In this document: positions 10,805 through 21,771 of the stretch, piece after piece
Layout: each line of letters opens with the position of its first letter
Position numbering within the stretch: position 1 is the first letter of the stretch
DNA from: Erinaceus europaeus
Lineage: Eukaryota > Chordata > Mammalia > Eulipotyphla > Erinaceidae
Length of the DNA stretch: 64,000 nt
NCBI RefSeq assembly: GCF_950295315.1
Contig: NW_026647595.1
Coordinates: 5,001 to 69,000, forward strand
Direction of reading: 5' to 3'
Program-made: the position numbers and the translations under genes
The notes under the pieces: generated by a model
What the model saw: only the letters and a program-made list of their open reading frames with translations
Database searches by the model: none
Told to the model about the DNA's origin: nothing

Positions 10805-11085
10805 GGCCAGGGGGCAGGCTGAAGGTAACATACAGGATCAAGCTCACATAGTAGGAAACTCAAGGATCCATACAAGGATCCTGGTTTGAACCCCAGTTCC
10901 CCACCTTCAGGGGAGTCACTTCACAGGCAGTGAAGCAAGTCTGCAGGTGTCTATCTTTCTCTCTCCCTCTCTGTCTTCCCCTCCTCTCTCATCTCTCTCT
11001 GTCCTGTCCAATGAAAAATAGGAAAAATGACCTCCAGGAGCACTAGATTCTTAGTGCCTGCACCAAGCCCCAGTGATAACCATGT
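10805..11085 (+). mobile_element. SINE-A, diverged head
   Basis: 'aggatcctggtttgaacccc', 'ttccccaccttcaggggagt' and 'gacctccaggagcactagat'. A GGGAA-rich tail follows to about 11150. Confidence 0.82.
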
Positions 11086-11373
11086 AAGGAAGGAAAGGGA
11101 AGGGAAGGGAAGGGATAAGAAAAAGGAGAAAGGGAAAAGAAAGAGACAGACAGACTAGTAAAGAAAACTGATGGATACTGGCTAAAATGCAATTTACAAA
11201 TCACCTATGTGGTTTCAACTCGGAGGAAAGAGAGTGAACGAGTGAGCAATCTAAACACTGTGTTGTGCCTGCCATCTTATCTTCTTCCTGGGAACCCCGC
11301 CACCACCATATTGAAGGAAGCTTGAATGCTGTGGTCTCTTTCACTCTCTCTATCTCTCTGCTTCACTGTCTAC

Positions 11374-11397
11374 ACACACACACACACACACACACAC
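11374..11397. repeat. (CA)n
   Basis: Twelve or so CA units. Confidence 0.9.
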
Positions 11398-11437
11398 TGC
11401 CTGGCGGATGATTTATGGGATTTTTTTCAAATCTTTT

Positions 11438-11638
11438 TTTATTATTTACTTATCATTGAATAGAGAGAGAGGAGAGAAATTGAGAGGGGAGAGAGATGGA
11501 AAGAGACATAAAGATACCAGCAGCCCTACTTCACCACTTGTGAAGCTTTCCCCCTGCAGGTGGAGACCAGAGGCTTGAACCTGTGTCCTTGTGCACTGTT
11601 ATGTGTGCACTTAACCAGATGTGCCACCTCTTGGCCCT
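11438..11638 (-). mobile_element. SINE-B
   Basis: Reverse copy with 'ccccctgcaggtggagacc' and the end 'gtgccacctcttggccc'. Confidence 0.87.
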
Positions 11639-12051
11639 TAATATAGGATTTTTTTCAAGAATAATTTGCCTATAAGCAATTACTGACCCCTAGAAAACCC
11701 TAATCCTCCAAAAGAGGCTCCTCTGAGTCATGCATATGACTAAGTGAAAGCAGGAAGCCAAGCCCCTTGATTCCTGTGGCATGCAGCCTCCTCTTCACAA
11801 CACATCTCACAAAAAGAGAAGCTACTAGAGATCCAGAGGGACAAACATCTATTAGAATGTCTATTGAATGGTGGCCCCACTGAGCCTATCAAACCAGGTA
11901 GCTGCCCACTAGTTCATAATGACTACCCTCTCCTGGTCTCTAGAAGTTATGCCTTCCCCCTCAGAAAGCTGGAGTAACCAATGAATCCTTTAGACACCCA
12001 GAAAAATGTATGTTGCTGAATAGTGTGACTGTGGATTTTGCTCCTCTGCAG
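11639..12051. other. Intron sequence, nothing recognised
   Basis: No repeat seen before the first FAD-domain exon. Confidence 0.5.
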
Positions 12052-12196
12052 AGAATGGCAGAAAATCCAAACAAGAGAAGGCTGACATTCCAGGGGGAGA
12101 GGACCATCTGGTTTACCCCTGTAACCCTAGATGACCTTCTGGAGCTGAAAGCCACTCACCCCGAAGCCCCCCTCATCATGGGGAACACCACAGTGG
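12052..12196 (+). CDS. AOX4: AOX4 exon (inferred 9): start of FAD-binding domain
   Basis: The acceptor is cctctgcag and the donor is GTAGGT. It encodes RMAENPNKRRLTFQGERTIW, then PVTLDDLLELK and PLIMGNTTVG, with the last glycine codon split after one base. MGNT lies in the FAD-contacting loop of the family. Length is 145 nt. Confidence 0.93.
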
Positions 12197-12431
12197 GTAG
12201 GTGTCTGGGGACATGTTTCTGAAGTCTAGACTGGGTAACCCAGAGCTGTGTCTCTTTAATTTCTTTATAAATTCATTTTTTATTACTGAAATACTCTATG
12301 GTCCTTTACAATGTTTCGGTTGTCTTCTTTGGAAAATGGATCATCTGTGTCACAGTTTCCAACCTGGATCCCAGTAAGTGGCATCTGCTCACAGTCATTG
12401 TCTAACTGCTTTCAATACTTTTTTCCTCCAG

Positions 12432-12524
12432 GCCCCAACATTAAATTCAGAGACGAATACTATCCGGTTTTCATTTCTCCACTCGGGCTTCCAGAACTGC
12501 ATTTTGTGGAAACCACAGATGATG
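12432..12524 (+). CDS. AOX4: AOX4 exon (inferred 10): FAD-binding domain
   Basis: The acceptor is ttcctccag and the donor is GTAAGC. Reads GPNIKFRDEYYPVFISPLGL then PELHFVETTDDG across split codons at both ends. Length is 93 nt. It continues in frame from the previous exon. Confidence 0.92.
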
Positions 12525-12977
12525 GTAAGCACCTTCTTTTTCAAGTAAGATAGGAACAAGCTGGTGATTAAACAGTTACATGTGGGGAATGTTTCAGAGA
12601 TTATCTGACTTCATTGATTCAAAGATATTTATTGTATATCTCCCATGAACTTGCTCAAACTAAACAACTCAGCGCAGCCACTGAGAACTACATTGTCCTA
12701 AGATTCATCACGGATCAAGGATGCCATGTGGTTCAGCTAAGGGAGGATTAATGGAGTGAGATGGCTTAGGCTAGTGGTGATCTAGTAGGAGAGGTTCTTG
12801 CCAGACATTACTCCCTGAATCACTCAGGCTCGTCTGGCACGCACGCACACAGTATCTGGGCTACAGATTTAATAATTGACCTGTGGACAACCTTATATAT
12901 TTTCACACTCTTCACATGTACCAAGTGCTTTCACATTTCTTGTTTCTAGGGAGCCTCAAAAAAAATAAAATAAAAAT

Positions 12978-13157
12978 GTGGAGCCTAGATAATGAATGGT
13001 TCACCCCGTAGAGCACGTACATTATCATGTGGAAGGACCTGAGTTCAAGCCTCCCTGTCTCCACCTGTGATGGGGTGGCGGTGGAGGACTTCAAGAGTGG
13101 TGGAACAGTGCTACAGGTGTTTCACCTTCTGTTGCCACTCACCTCTATCAAAGAAAT
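12978..13157 (+). mobile_element. SINE-B, diverged
   Basis: 'ggttcaccccgtagagcacg', 'gacctgagttcaagcctccc' and 'agtggtggaacagtgctaca'. Confidence 0.7.
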
Positions 13158-13335
13158 GAAGAAAAAGAAAAAAGAAAGAAAGGAAGGAAGGAAGAAAGAA
13201 GGAAGGAAAGGAGAAAGGAAGAGGAAAAGAGAAGAGGAAAGGAAAGGAGAGGAGGGGGGAGTAAAGGGGAAGGGAGGGAAGGGGAAGAAAAGAGAAGGGA
13301 GGGGAGGAGAGGAAAGGAAAAGAAAGAAAAGGAAG
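13158..13335 (+). repeat. Purine tract, 178 bases with one pyrimidine
   Basis: Only a T at 13262 interrupts G/A sequence. Probably the expanded tail of the SINE before it. Confidence 0.95.
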
Positions 13336-13535
13336 TCAAGTGGTAGCACACCAAGTAGAGCACATGCATGACCATGTTCAAGGACCTGGGTTCAAGCCCC
13401 TGGTACTCACCTGCAGGGGGTTCCACTTCATGAGTGGTGAAGCAGGTCTGCAGGTGTGTATCTTTCTCCCCCCCCCTCTATTTCCCTCTCCCTTCTCAAT
13501 TTCTCTCTGTCCTATCAAAGTATAAAAGAAAAAAG
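13336..13535 (+). mobile_element. SINE-B/A-like copy
   Basis: 'caagtggtagcacaccaagt' head, 'ggacctgggttcaagcccct', 'cacctgcagggggttccact' and 'tctctctgtcctatcaaagt'. Confidence 0.8.
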
Positions 13536-13664
13536 TAGGGGGGGGGGAATAACTCTTACACTCCATGAAGGCACCACTTTCCATACTAAAAATATATGAA
13601 CTAGGTAGATGACATCACTACTCAGAAGCATTCCAGCACATCTGCAAACAAAATGAACCCATAC

Positions 13665-13888
13665 GGAAATTATAGGAGGCTGGTGTTTGAGCCCTGGCTC
13701 CCCATCTGCAAGGGGGAAGCTTCACAAATGTCAAAGCAGGTCTGCAGATATCTCTCTGTCTCTCTACCTCTTGATCCCTCCTCCCCTTTCAATTTCTCTC
13801 TGTCCTATCCAATAAAATGGGTGAAATGGCCACCAGGAGCAGTGGACTCATAGTGCTGGCACTGAGCCCCAGCGATAACTCTGGAGGC
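13665..13888 (+). mobile_element. SINE-A, head truncated
   Basis: 'gtttgagccctggctcccca', 'ctctgtcctatccaataaaa' and 'ggccaccaggagcagtggac'. Confidence 0.85.
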
Positions 13889-13972
13889 AAAAAAAGAAAG
13901 AAAGAAAGAAAGGAAGGAAGGAAGGAAGGAAGGAAGGAAGGAAGGAAGGAAGGGAGGGAGGAAGGAAGGAAA
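13889..13972 (+). repeat. (GAAA)n/(GGAA)n microsatellite
   Basis: Grown from the tail of the SINE-A just before it. Confidence 0.95.
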
Positions 13973-13990
13973 TTACAGAAAGAGATAACT

Positions 13991-14088
13991 GGGGCCCAGG
14001 AGGTGGTGCAGTGAATGAAGCCTTGAAATGTGAAGTCTCACAACTCAACTTCTGGCATCCCATAGGCCAGAGTGATGCTCTGGTTCCT

Positions 14089-14131
<43 letters not shown>

Positions 14132-14165
14132 CCTGTCTCATTAACAGATAAATCAATTTTTAAAC
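13991..14165 (+). mobile_element. SINE-C with (CT)n
   Basis: 'ggcccaggaggtggtgcagt' head and 'ggccagagtgatgctctggt'. A CT run at 14091-14124 sits in the pyrimidine block. Confidence 0.85.
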
Positions 14166-14581
14166 AAACAAAACTAAGTAAATCTTTAAAAAGAAGAAGA
14201 AGAAAGGAAAGGAATGCTTGATGAAGAAAGACACATGAGTGATACAAATCTTCAAGTCCACTTCCATGTAGGATTAATCTTAATAGACTTGGCTGAAATG
14301 TTCACACTTAATCAATTTACTCGGGAAAACAGTACAACTGGAAATTGACCATGTAGTGAATTTCAGTTATCTGTGGTTGACATGTCTTGAGATGCCCTAA
14401 AGATTGGCACTTAAGATTTAAGAATAGAGCAAATGCCCAGAAATGTCTTTAATTGTCTTTGGGGTTTGGTCATTCTAAGCTAATCTGGAAAAAAAAAATG
14501 GACATTTGGAAAGACAGTTTCCAAGTAGCCCTGTCTGGTGACAATTCACTGTGAGGTCATATTCCACTGTCTTATTTTCAG

Positions 14582-14733
14582 GGGTCATAATAGGTGCAGG
14601 GAATAGCCTGGCACGGTTGAGTGATGCTTTACATTTTATCATTTCGGAACAATCAAAGGAGAAAACCAAGACCTACCGGGCTCTCCTGAAGCATCTGAGA
14701 ACTCTTGCTGGAGCACAGATTAGAAACATGGCG
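14582..14733 (+). CDS. AOX4: AOX4 exon (inferred 11): FAD-binding domain, GAG.SLA segment
   Basis: The acceptor is cttattttcag and the donor is GTATGT. It encodes [37 protein letters not shown] and AQIRNMA. The G-A-G-x-S-L-A stretch and LAGxQIRN are standard FAD-domain features. Length is 152 nt. Confidence 0.93.
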
Positions 14734-14933
14734 GTATGTTCTCTAGACTTTGAGTGAAGCCCAAGTTGCAGGGAATCACACTACAGATTTGGGGTAGCAG
14801 ATAAGAGTTCTTCACAGCAGCATAGCACATCCCCAATTCTTTAGTGTTCAGTCAGACTCGTGTCTCCACCTTACCCCATGTTATTGGACTTTCAGACCTT
14901 CTCAAAGAAGCTTTGTCTCCTCATTGTGTGAAG

Positions 14934-15036
14934 AGGGCTGAGGAGATAGCTCTGCATTAGGACACAGGACTTGCATGTCTGAGGTCCCAGGTTCAGTCTC
15001 CAGCACTGCCATATATCAGAGCTGAGCAGTACTCTG

Positions 15037-15041
<5 letters not shown>
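14934..15041 (+). mobile_element. SINE-D
   Basis: 'gctgaggagatagctctgca', 'ggtcccaggttcagtctcca' and 'gagctgagcagtactctg'. Confidence 0.85.
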
Positions 15042-15075
<34 letters not shown>

Positions 15076-15200
15076 TCCCTCTCTCCCTCTTCCCCTCCCC
15101 TCTCCCTCTTCAACCCCTTACCTCCTCCCCCTTTCCTCAACCCCTCTCCCTCCGCCTCCCTCTCCCTCTCCCCGCCCCTCTCCCTCTCCTACCTTCTCTT
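15042..15200 (+). repeat. CT/CCCTCT pyrimidine-rich tract
   Basis: Starts as (CT)n in the SINE-D and continues as irregular pyrimidine sequence with few purines. Confidence 0.9.
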
Positions 15201-15324
15201 AAAAATAGATGTTTTCTCAAGCACTACCTTGGGCTAAGTCGTGTGTGTGAATCTCATACTGATTCACATTATGTGACTCTGTTTAGCTGCCTTAGATCTC
15301 TGCCAGATCTTTCTGTGAAACAGA

Positions 15325-15485
15325 GGAGAATGGCTCAGCTGGTAGAGCCCCCAGATGACCATGAGCAAGGACCCATTCCAAGCCCATTATCGTCACCTGC
15401 AGGGGGGTCATCACAAGTGCTGCTGGTGTCTCTCTTTCTCCCTTTCTCTCTTATTCTCTCACTTTCCATTCAAAAGAAAGAAAAG
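15325..15485 (+). mobile_element. SINE-B, diverged
   Basis: 'atggctcagctggtagagcc', 'gtcacctgcaggggggtcat' and a CT-rich end. Confidence 0.75.
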
Positions 15486-15633
15486 AGACACATAGCCAGT
15501 GAGAGTGATAGAGTCACGCAGGTGGGAAAAAAATCCTTTGTGTAACAACTAAACATGGCTCTTCTTTTTCAATTTCTTTACTAGGGGAATTAATGTATCA
15601 CGGCCCTTTTTAATGTCATCTTTTTTCACTTAG

Positions 15634-15727
15634 ACTTTAGGAGGACATGTGGTGAGCAGGCCTAACTGTTCTGACCTAAATCCCATTTTAGCGGCAGGAA
15701 ATGCTGTCATCAATGTGGCATCTAAAG
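15634..15727 (+). CDS. AOX4: AOX4 exon (inferred 12): FAD-binding domain, TLGGHVV.R
   Basis: The acceptor is ttcacttag and the donor is GTAAGA. Reads TLGGHVVSRPNCSDLNPILA then AGNAVINVASK plus one base. The LGGHxxSR and SDLNPILAAGNA strings are nearly invariant FAD-domain sequence. Length is 94 nt. Confidence 0.93.
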
Positions 15728-16173
15728 GTAAGAGATGAACAGGCAGGTATCCTTGCCTGTAATTCTCATTGCTAATTGTATAGTGCCTAATTGTATAGGA
15801 CCCAAGGACACCTGACTCAGACTCAGCAAATACAGAGACTGTACTCTCATCATCTCAAATGTACAAATGAAACTGAATTCCAGTATTCTGTTCTCTATAG
15901 AGTCTGTTTTGTAGGTCAGAGTAACTACTGTACCTGGAAACTTTTCTTATCTAGCCACACTAATGCACAGTCAAAACTGTATGATCAAAACTGCCAAGGG
16001 AAAATTAATGAGAGATATCCATGTTATCCATTTTTCTGATAAGACTTTTTATTTTAAACAAACTCAAGTTTATAAGGTATCTTATTTATGACTTCTTTCT
16101 TTATTCAAAGATAGCTTGACTTTTTGCTAAAGGAAAATTATTTAGGCTCAAGGAAATAAAGACAAATGCAAAA
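15728..16173. other. Intron sequence, nothing recognised
   Basis: No repeat seen. Confidence 0.5.
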
Positions 16174-16495
16174 CAGGGGCCAGAGATAGATAGCTCACAT
16201 GATAGACTGATAGCTCACACAGATAGATAGATAGATAGATAGATCACTTACATGATAGTTCACATGATAGATAATTCACATGATAGATAGATTAGATAGA
16301 TAGATAGATAGATCACATGATAGATTGATGGCTCACATGATAGATAACTCATGGTAGATAGATAGACAGACCAACAGTTCACATGATAAGATTGATAGCT
16401 CACAAGCCTTGCTGTGTGCAAGACCATGGAACATTGCTGTGGTGTCTCTTCCTCTCCCTCTCTTCCTCTCTCGGTATCTAAAATAAAAGAATAAA
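16174..16495 (+). mobile_element. tRNA-like SINE with expanded GATA/'cacatgatag' head
   Basis: The head 'ggggccagagatagatagct' is followed by about 200 bases of GATA units and seven 'cacatgata' motifs, then the normal body 'ccttgctgtgtgcaagacca' and a CT-rich end. Confidence 0.75.
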
Positions 16496-16636
16496 AAAAG
16501 TCAGCATGCAAGCAGCAGACTTGCACATGAGTGAAGCCCAGGTGTTGCAAAAACAAATCCAAATCATTTAGGAGGTTAGTGGTGTATGATACCTTCTATA
16601 TGATCAAAATCATATATTTTAAAGTGTCAATCAAGT

Positions 16637-16656
16637 AAAAAAAAAAAAAAAAAAAA
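16637..16656. repeat. Poly-A run
   Basis: About twenty A residues. Confidence 0.9.
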
Positions 16657-16767
16657 GGTAAACTGTTAAGAGAAAAAATAGCAGATATTTCATCTCTTTG
16701 GTCAGTCCCACCTTCAACACTGGGATATTTCTGGACCTCAGTTCTCCCGTTTAAGAAATAACATTGT

Positions 16768-17063
16768 GGGAGTCGGACGGCAGCACAGCGGGTTAAGTGC
16801 ATATGGCACAAAGTGCAAGGACCAGCCTAAGGATCCTGGTTGGAGCCCCCCGGATCCACACCTGCAGGGGAGTGGCTTCACAATCGGTGAAGCAGGTCTG
16901 CAGGTGTCTATCTTTCTCTCCCCCTCTCTGTCTTCCCCTCCTCTCTCCATTTCTCTCTGTCCTATCCAACTACAATGACATCAATAACAATAATAATAAC
17001 TACAACAATAAAACAACAAGGGAAACAAAAGGTAAAATAAATAATTTTTTTAATTTTTTTAAA
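16768..17063 (+). mobile_element. SINE-A with target duplication
   Basis: Head 'gcacagcgggttaagtgcat', full body and AAT tail. 'aagaaataacattgt' lies on both sides (16753 and 17065). Confidence 0.93.
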
Positions 17064-17084
17064 AAGAAATAACATTGTACCTGT

Positions 17085-17300
17085 TCGTGGGCCTACACTG
17101 TGCTAGGCTGTTTCCAAGTAGCTGACACTCTTCAAGGTCAAAATTTGTGAGTGGTAAATAGTAAGCTACAATAACCAGACTCGTTGACTTACCTGGTCCA
17201 GTCTAGTCATTCCACAGGTGAGAAACCAGAGGCCCAAATCTTCCATGAGTTAACCCTGCTTGGGAGCTGATGCTAAGACCTCATCTGGCTCCCAGCCTGT
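17085..17300 (+). repeat. MIR, degraded
   Basis: 'cactgtgctaggctgtttcc' and 'caggtgagaaaccagaggcc' fit the MIR consensus. Confidence 0.55.
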
Positions 17301-17395
17301 GCCTTCCCCTCCCGTCAGAGGTGTCACAGCTGCTTCTCGGTGCAGAATCATCAGCTTGTTACATTTATTCTGATCAAGGTCATTTTCCCTACTAG

Positions 17396-17505
17396 AAGGA
17401 AGACGGCAAATTTCTTTAAATGGCCCATTCCTTGAGAAATCTCCGGAAGCTAACCTGAAGTTGGAAGAGATTGTATTATCTGTTTTTATTCCCTACTCCA
17501 TGCAG
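17396..17505 (+). CDS. AOX4: AOX4 exon (inferred 13): FAD-binding domain end
   Basis: The acceptor is cctactag and the donor is GTAAGG. Two bases finish a split glutamate codon, followed by GRRQISLNGPFLEKSPEANL and KLEEIVLSVFIPYSMQ. Length is 110 nt. PFLEK and EEIVLSVFIPYS match the family. Confidence 0.92.
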
Positions 17506-17749
17506 GTAAGGTTTCCCTGACCAGCTGCCCACCTCAAGGGGAGCCCAACACCCCCTCTTCAACAACATTCTGGGGAGAGGGAGCTCTCTCGATTTATCAG
17601 TTGCTTCAGGGAGACTTAGGGAGCTGCTCACAGGAAGTTCTCAAGTGACCATTAAATCCATTTTCACACCAGGACCACATGGTGATTTCTATGGACTCCA
17701 GCACTTTGCCTTTATGGGTCCCTTCTTCCATGAAAATCTTAATTGAAAT

Positions 17750-18150
17750 TATGACTGTGAATACTACTCAGCTATTAAAAATGGTGAATTCACCTTCTTC
17801 ATCTCATCTTGGATGGATCTTGGAGGAATTATGTTAAGTGAGATCAGTCAGAAAGAGAAGGATGAATATGAGATGATCTCACTCACAGGCAGAAGTTGAA
17901 AAACACGATCAGAAGTGAAAACACTAAGCAGAACCTGGACTGGAGTTTGGTGTACTGCACCAAAGGAAAAGGCACTGAGGTGGGTGGGGGGAGGGTTAAG
18001 GTCCTGGAATATGATGGCAGAGAAGGACTTAGTGGGGGTTGAATTGTTATGTGGAAAACTGGGAGATGTTATGCATGTACAAACTATTGGTTTTTTACTG
18101 TCAACTGTAAACCATTAATCTCCCAATAAAGAAATAATTTTTTAAAAAGA
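17750..18150 (+). mobile_element. L1 3' end, 5'-truncated
   Basis: The + strand gives the ORF2 end (YSAIKNGEFTF-like, then SEISQK) and the L1 3' tail 'gtaaaccattaatctcccaa' with 'aataaagaaataa'. Confidence 0.85.
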
Positions 18151-18177
18151 CAAGAAAAAAAGAGGTAGAAAAGGGTA

Positions 18178-18283
18178 GGAAAGGCAGGGAGATAGCTCAG
18201 TCTGATAGAACACCAAACTTTCATGCCTGATACCCCAGAGATTACAGGCTGAACATAAGCTCTGGTCACTTTCCATCCAACCT

Positions 18284-18357
<74 letters not shown>

Positions 18358-18375
18358 AATAAATATATCTTTAAT
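18178..18375 (+). mobile_element. SINE-D-like with (GT)34
   Basis: 'cagggagatagctcagtctg' head and 'aagctctggtcactttccat'. A perfect GT run fills 18288-18355. Confidence 0.7.
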
Positions 18376-18390
18376 TTAAAAAAAAACACT

Positions 18391-18940
18391 ATGCCTGTGG
18401 TAGTACAAAGAGGAGTCTATCCCAGGTCATAACTGATAACTGATTATGTCACCTTGTTATTATATCACACACATTATTTTTCTTTTGTTTTTCCAAGAAA
18501 TTAAAAGTGAGTCACTTTCACAGAATGAAAAGTTTTAGGTGAGGGTTTGAATGTTTGGTTTCAAATAAATAAGTAACTTAGCCAGGAGTGAGGAGAACTA
18601 GAGTCAGCATCACCTACAGGGAGTCTCTGATAAACTAGAAAGTCATTGTCATATCAACTAATATTTATTAACCAAGACATTATCAATGAATTTATTTTTT
18701 CTTTTTTTTTTTTTTAGCTTTCCACAATCCTCACCTCAAGGGCATGTTTCACCCCTCTCTCCCTTGCTATTCTCCTGCCTGGAATGATAATCCCCTTCTC
18801 TCTCTCTTTCTCCCATGCTCAGACTCAACAGCTTTCCTTCCCCTTTTAATAATATCAGGGAAGGGCTCTTAAACTCCTTACTTCATGGCTGAAATAATTA
18901 CTTAATTGCTTTTTTTCTTCTATTTTTTTATAGAAATTTA
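18391..18940. other. Intron sequence, nothing recognised
   Basis: Contains a T-run at about 18700-18716 and otherwise no clear repeat. Confidence 0.5.
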
Positions 18941-18944
18941 GAGG

Positions 18945-18947
18945 GGC

Positions 18948-18994
<47 letters not shown>

Positions 18995-19143
18995 GAGGAG
19001 AACAGACATCTGCAGACCTGCAGAAAAAGCTTTGCGAGTGGTAAAACAGTGCTACAGGTGTCTCTCTATCTCTCTCCCTCTCTATCACCCGCTTCCCTCT
19101 CTACTTCTGGCTGTCACTATCCAATAAATAAAGATAATAAAAA
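18945..19143 (+). mobile_element. SINE-B with (GA)n in the head
   Basis: A GA run at 18951-18991 is followed by 'aagctttgcgagtggtaaaa' and the end 'actatccaataaataaagat'. Confidence 0.75.
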
Positions 19144-19522
19144 GTGTCATGAGATTACAGCAACCAGAATGAAGAGAAAGTCCCCATCAGCATAGAAGAA
19201 TAAGTCTGCTTCAGCTTGGTGTTCTTGGTAAATTTCATTTGAACAAAAATTTCTGCTACTTATTAAAAAAAGCCTTGATCAAACCTTTATATTATCAAAC
19301 ATTGTAATCCATGCAAAGTTCAATCAGGGCTTAATCGCTTCCCCACTGACACCTTAAGATTTAGAAACTTAAAAAAAAAACTTTAAAAAAAATTAGAAAC
19401 TTTTCCACTTTGTGACTGACACTAATGTTTCGTCCTAATAATGAGACTCAGTCTAGAACAACAGATTTGGAACTGGAAAGGACTTTGGAGATACTTTGGC
19501 CCATTGTTTTCAAGTATTAACA
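19144..19522. other. Intron sequence, nothing recognised
   Basis: No repeat seen. Confidence 0.45.
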
Positions 19523-19730
19523 CCAGGGTTATCGCTGGGGCTTGGTACCAGCACTACAAATCCACTGCTCCCAGAGGCCACCTTTTTCTATTTTATTGGA
19601 TAAAGACAGAGAAAAATTGAGAGAGGCAGGAGAGATAGAAAGTGAGAGAGACAAAGAGACACCCGGAGAGAGGCTTCAGCACTCATGAAGCATCTCCCTA
19701 GGAGGTAGGGAGTGAGAGCTCAATAAAGAC
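19523..19730 (-). mobile_element. SINE-A/B, diverged
   Basis: Reverse: 'agggttatcgctggggcttg', 'tccactgctcccagaggcca' and 'gaagcatctccctaggaggt'. Confidence 0.75.
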
Positions 19731-19825
19731 TTTTTTTTTAATAGCAGGATTCTTTGTTCAAATCAGATTTACCTAGAACAGCAAGCTAAACTAGATAAAA
19801 TTTTTTCTTAAAATGTTTACTTATG

Positions 19826-20114
19826 GGAGTCAGGTGGTTAATGCAGCGGGGTAAGCACATGTGGCTCGAAGCGCAAGGTCCGGCATAAGAATCTCAGTTC
19901 CAGTCCCCGGCTCCCCACCTGCAGGGGAGTCACTTCACAAGCAGTGAAACAGGTCTACAGGTGTCTGTCTTTCTCTCTCCCTCTCTGTCTTCCCCTCCTT
20001 TATTTTCTCTCTGTCCTATCTAACAAAGCCGACATCAATAACAACAATAACTACAATAACAATAAAACAACAAGGGCAACAAAAGGGAAAATAAATAATT
20101 TAAAAAAAATTTTT
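19826..20114 (+). mobile_element. SINE-A with target duplication
   Basis: Head 'aatgcagcggggtaagcaca', body and AAC tail. 'aatgtttacttat' flanks it (19813 and 20118). Confidence 0.92.
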
Positions 20115-20131
20115 TTAATGTTTACTTATTC

Positions 20132-20332
20132 AGACCGGATGGTGGCATAACTGATTGAGTGCACAATGACTCAGTTCAAGCCCCTGGTCCCCACCTGCAG
20201 GGGGAAACCTTCACGAATGGTGAAGCAGGGCTGCAGGTGTCTCTCTCCCTCTCTCCCTCTCCTCTTTCCCCCTACCTTGTCAGTCTCTGGCTGTCTCTAT
20301 CTAATAAATAAAGATAATTTTTAAAAAAACTT
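20132..20332 (+). mobile_element. SINE-B
   Basis: 'ggatggtggcataactgatt' head, 'gtccccacctgcagggggaa' and 'tctaataaataaagat' end. Confidence 0.9.
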
Positions 20333-20344
20333 TAAAAGATAATA

Positions 20345-20845
20345 CAAAATCAAAAAGATATGTGTACACCTATGTTCACAGCAGCACACTTCGTAATAGC
20401 TAAAACCTGAAAGCAACACAGTTGCCCAACAGCAGATGAGTGGCTGAGAAAGCTGTGGTATATATACACAATGGAATACTATGCAGCTATCAAGAACAAT
20501 GAACCCACCTTCTCTGACCCATCTTGGACTGAGCTAGAAGGAATTAGGTTAAGTGAGCTAAGTCAGAAAGATAAAGACGAATATGGGATGATCCCACTCA
20601 TAAATAGAAGTTGAGAAAGAAGAACAGAAAGGGAAACTCAAAGCAGGGTTTGACTGAATCTGGAGTAGGGCACCAAAGTAAAAACCCTGTGGTGAGGGTG
20701 AGGGTTTATGTTCGGCTTCACAGGACGGGGGTGGGGGGATAGGACAGTCTTTTGGTGGTGGGAATGGTGTTTATGTACACTCCTATTAATTTGTAGTCAT
20801 ACAAATTACTATTTAATTAATATGAGAAAAAAAATTTTTTTAAGT
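20345..20845 (+). mobile_element. L1 3' end, 5'-truncated
   Basis: 'gttcacagcagcacacttcg' and 'atggaatactatgcagctat' are ORF2 3' sequence, followed by the 3' tail 'gtggtgggaatggtgtttat'. Confidence 0.88.
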
Positions 20846-20985
20846 TTATTTATTTATTTAGCTTACTTATCAGAGCTCTGCTCAGCTCTGGTTTATAGTG
20901 GTGCCAAGGACTGAACCAGGGACTTCAAAGATTCAGTCATAAGAGTCTTTTGTATAAGCATTGTGCTGTCTCCCTTGGCACAAGC
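20846..20985 (-). mobile_element. SINE-D
   Basis: 'cagagctctgctcagctctg' and 'ccaaggactgaaccagggac' in reverse. Confidence 0.83.
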
Positions 20986-21017
20986 TAAAACAGATGAAGG
21001 TGAAAACACTTCACTTC

Positions 21018-21275
21018 TGGAGCTGGAGAAACAGCATAATGGTTATACAAAAGGCTTTCATGCCTGAGGCTCTGAGACCCCAGCCCCACCATAAGCCATA
21101 GCTGAGCAGTGCTCTGAATTTCCTCTTTGTACATTCCTTCTCCCTCTCTCTCTCTTTCTCTCTCTCTCTCTCCTTCTGTCTGTCTCTTCCTCTCTCGTTA
21201 AAAATAAAATATATTTTTAAAAAGAGAGAAAGAAAAAGAAAGGAAAGGAAAAAAAAGAAAAGGAAAAGGAAAGAA
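21018..21275 (+). mobile_element. SINE-D with GAAA-rich tail
   Basis: 'gagaaacagcataatggtta', 'gctgagcagtgctctgaatt', a CT run, then a purine tail to about 21275. Confidence 0.85.
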
Positions 21276-21439
21276 ACATTCCACTTCCTGGCCTCCCCTT
21301 CTCCCATCTCAACAGCCCTGGAGGCATCAATTGCTCAAATCCAATCTTCTCATTTAAGACAGAATAAAGATCCAAATGGCTGATGCTGCTTTGCCTAAAA
21401 CCACATGTGGTGATCCATACTTGAAGGCAGATAAGCATG

Positions 21440-21590
21440 TAGACTCTAGAGGCTGACTGCTTAGATTTCAATGCACCCCAGCAACGGTGTGACCTTGTGC
21501 AAGTAGCATAACCCCTCAGTTTCCTCTTCAGGAAATTGGAAATGAGTAAGCGTTGTTGTGAGGTCTCGGTACAAACACACAGAAGACACA
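21440..21590 (+). repeat. MIR
   Basis: 'gtgtgaccttgtgcaagtag' then 'cctcagtttcctcttcagga' is classic MIR. Confidence 0.8.
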
Positions 21591-21771
21591 TAAGCAAGTC
21601 CTCACAGGGCCGACAATAGCATCACTCACAGCACCTCTCCTCTCTAAGAGCTCCTGTGTCCTTCACAGGGTCCTTGGCATCATAAATAACCATCAGAGTG
21701 GTTGTTATATGATGGGCACACAGTGGAGACCATTCCTGAACATTCTGCATGCTTTGTTTTTTCTTTTCCAG

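Noticed and set aside
13027..13426. Lysine/glutamate-rich and phenylalanine/serine-rich open frames
   Set aside because: Translations of the purine tract at 13158-13335.
16180..16402. CRISPR-like array
   Set aside because: The units are short, irregular and grade into GATA repeats inside a SINE. This is a mammalian genome.
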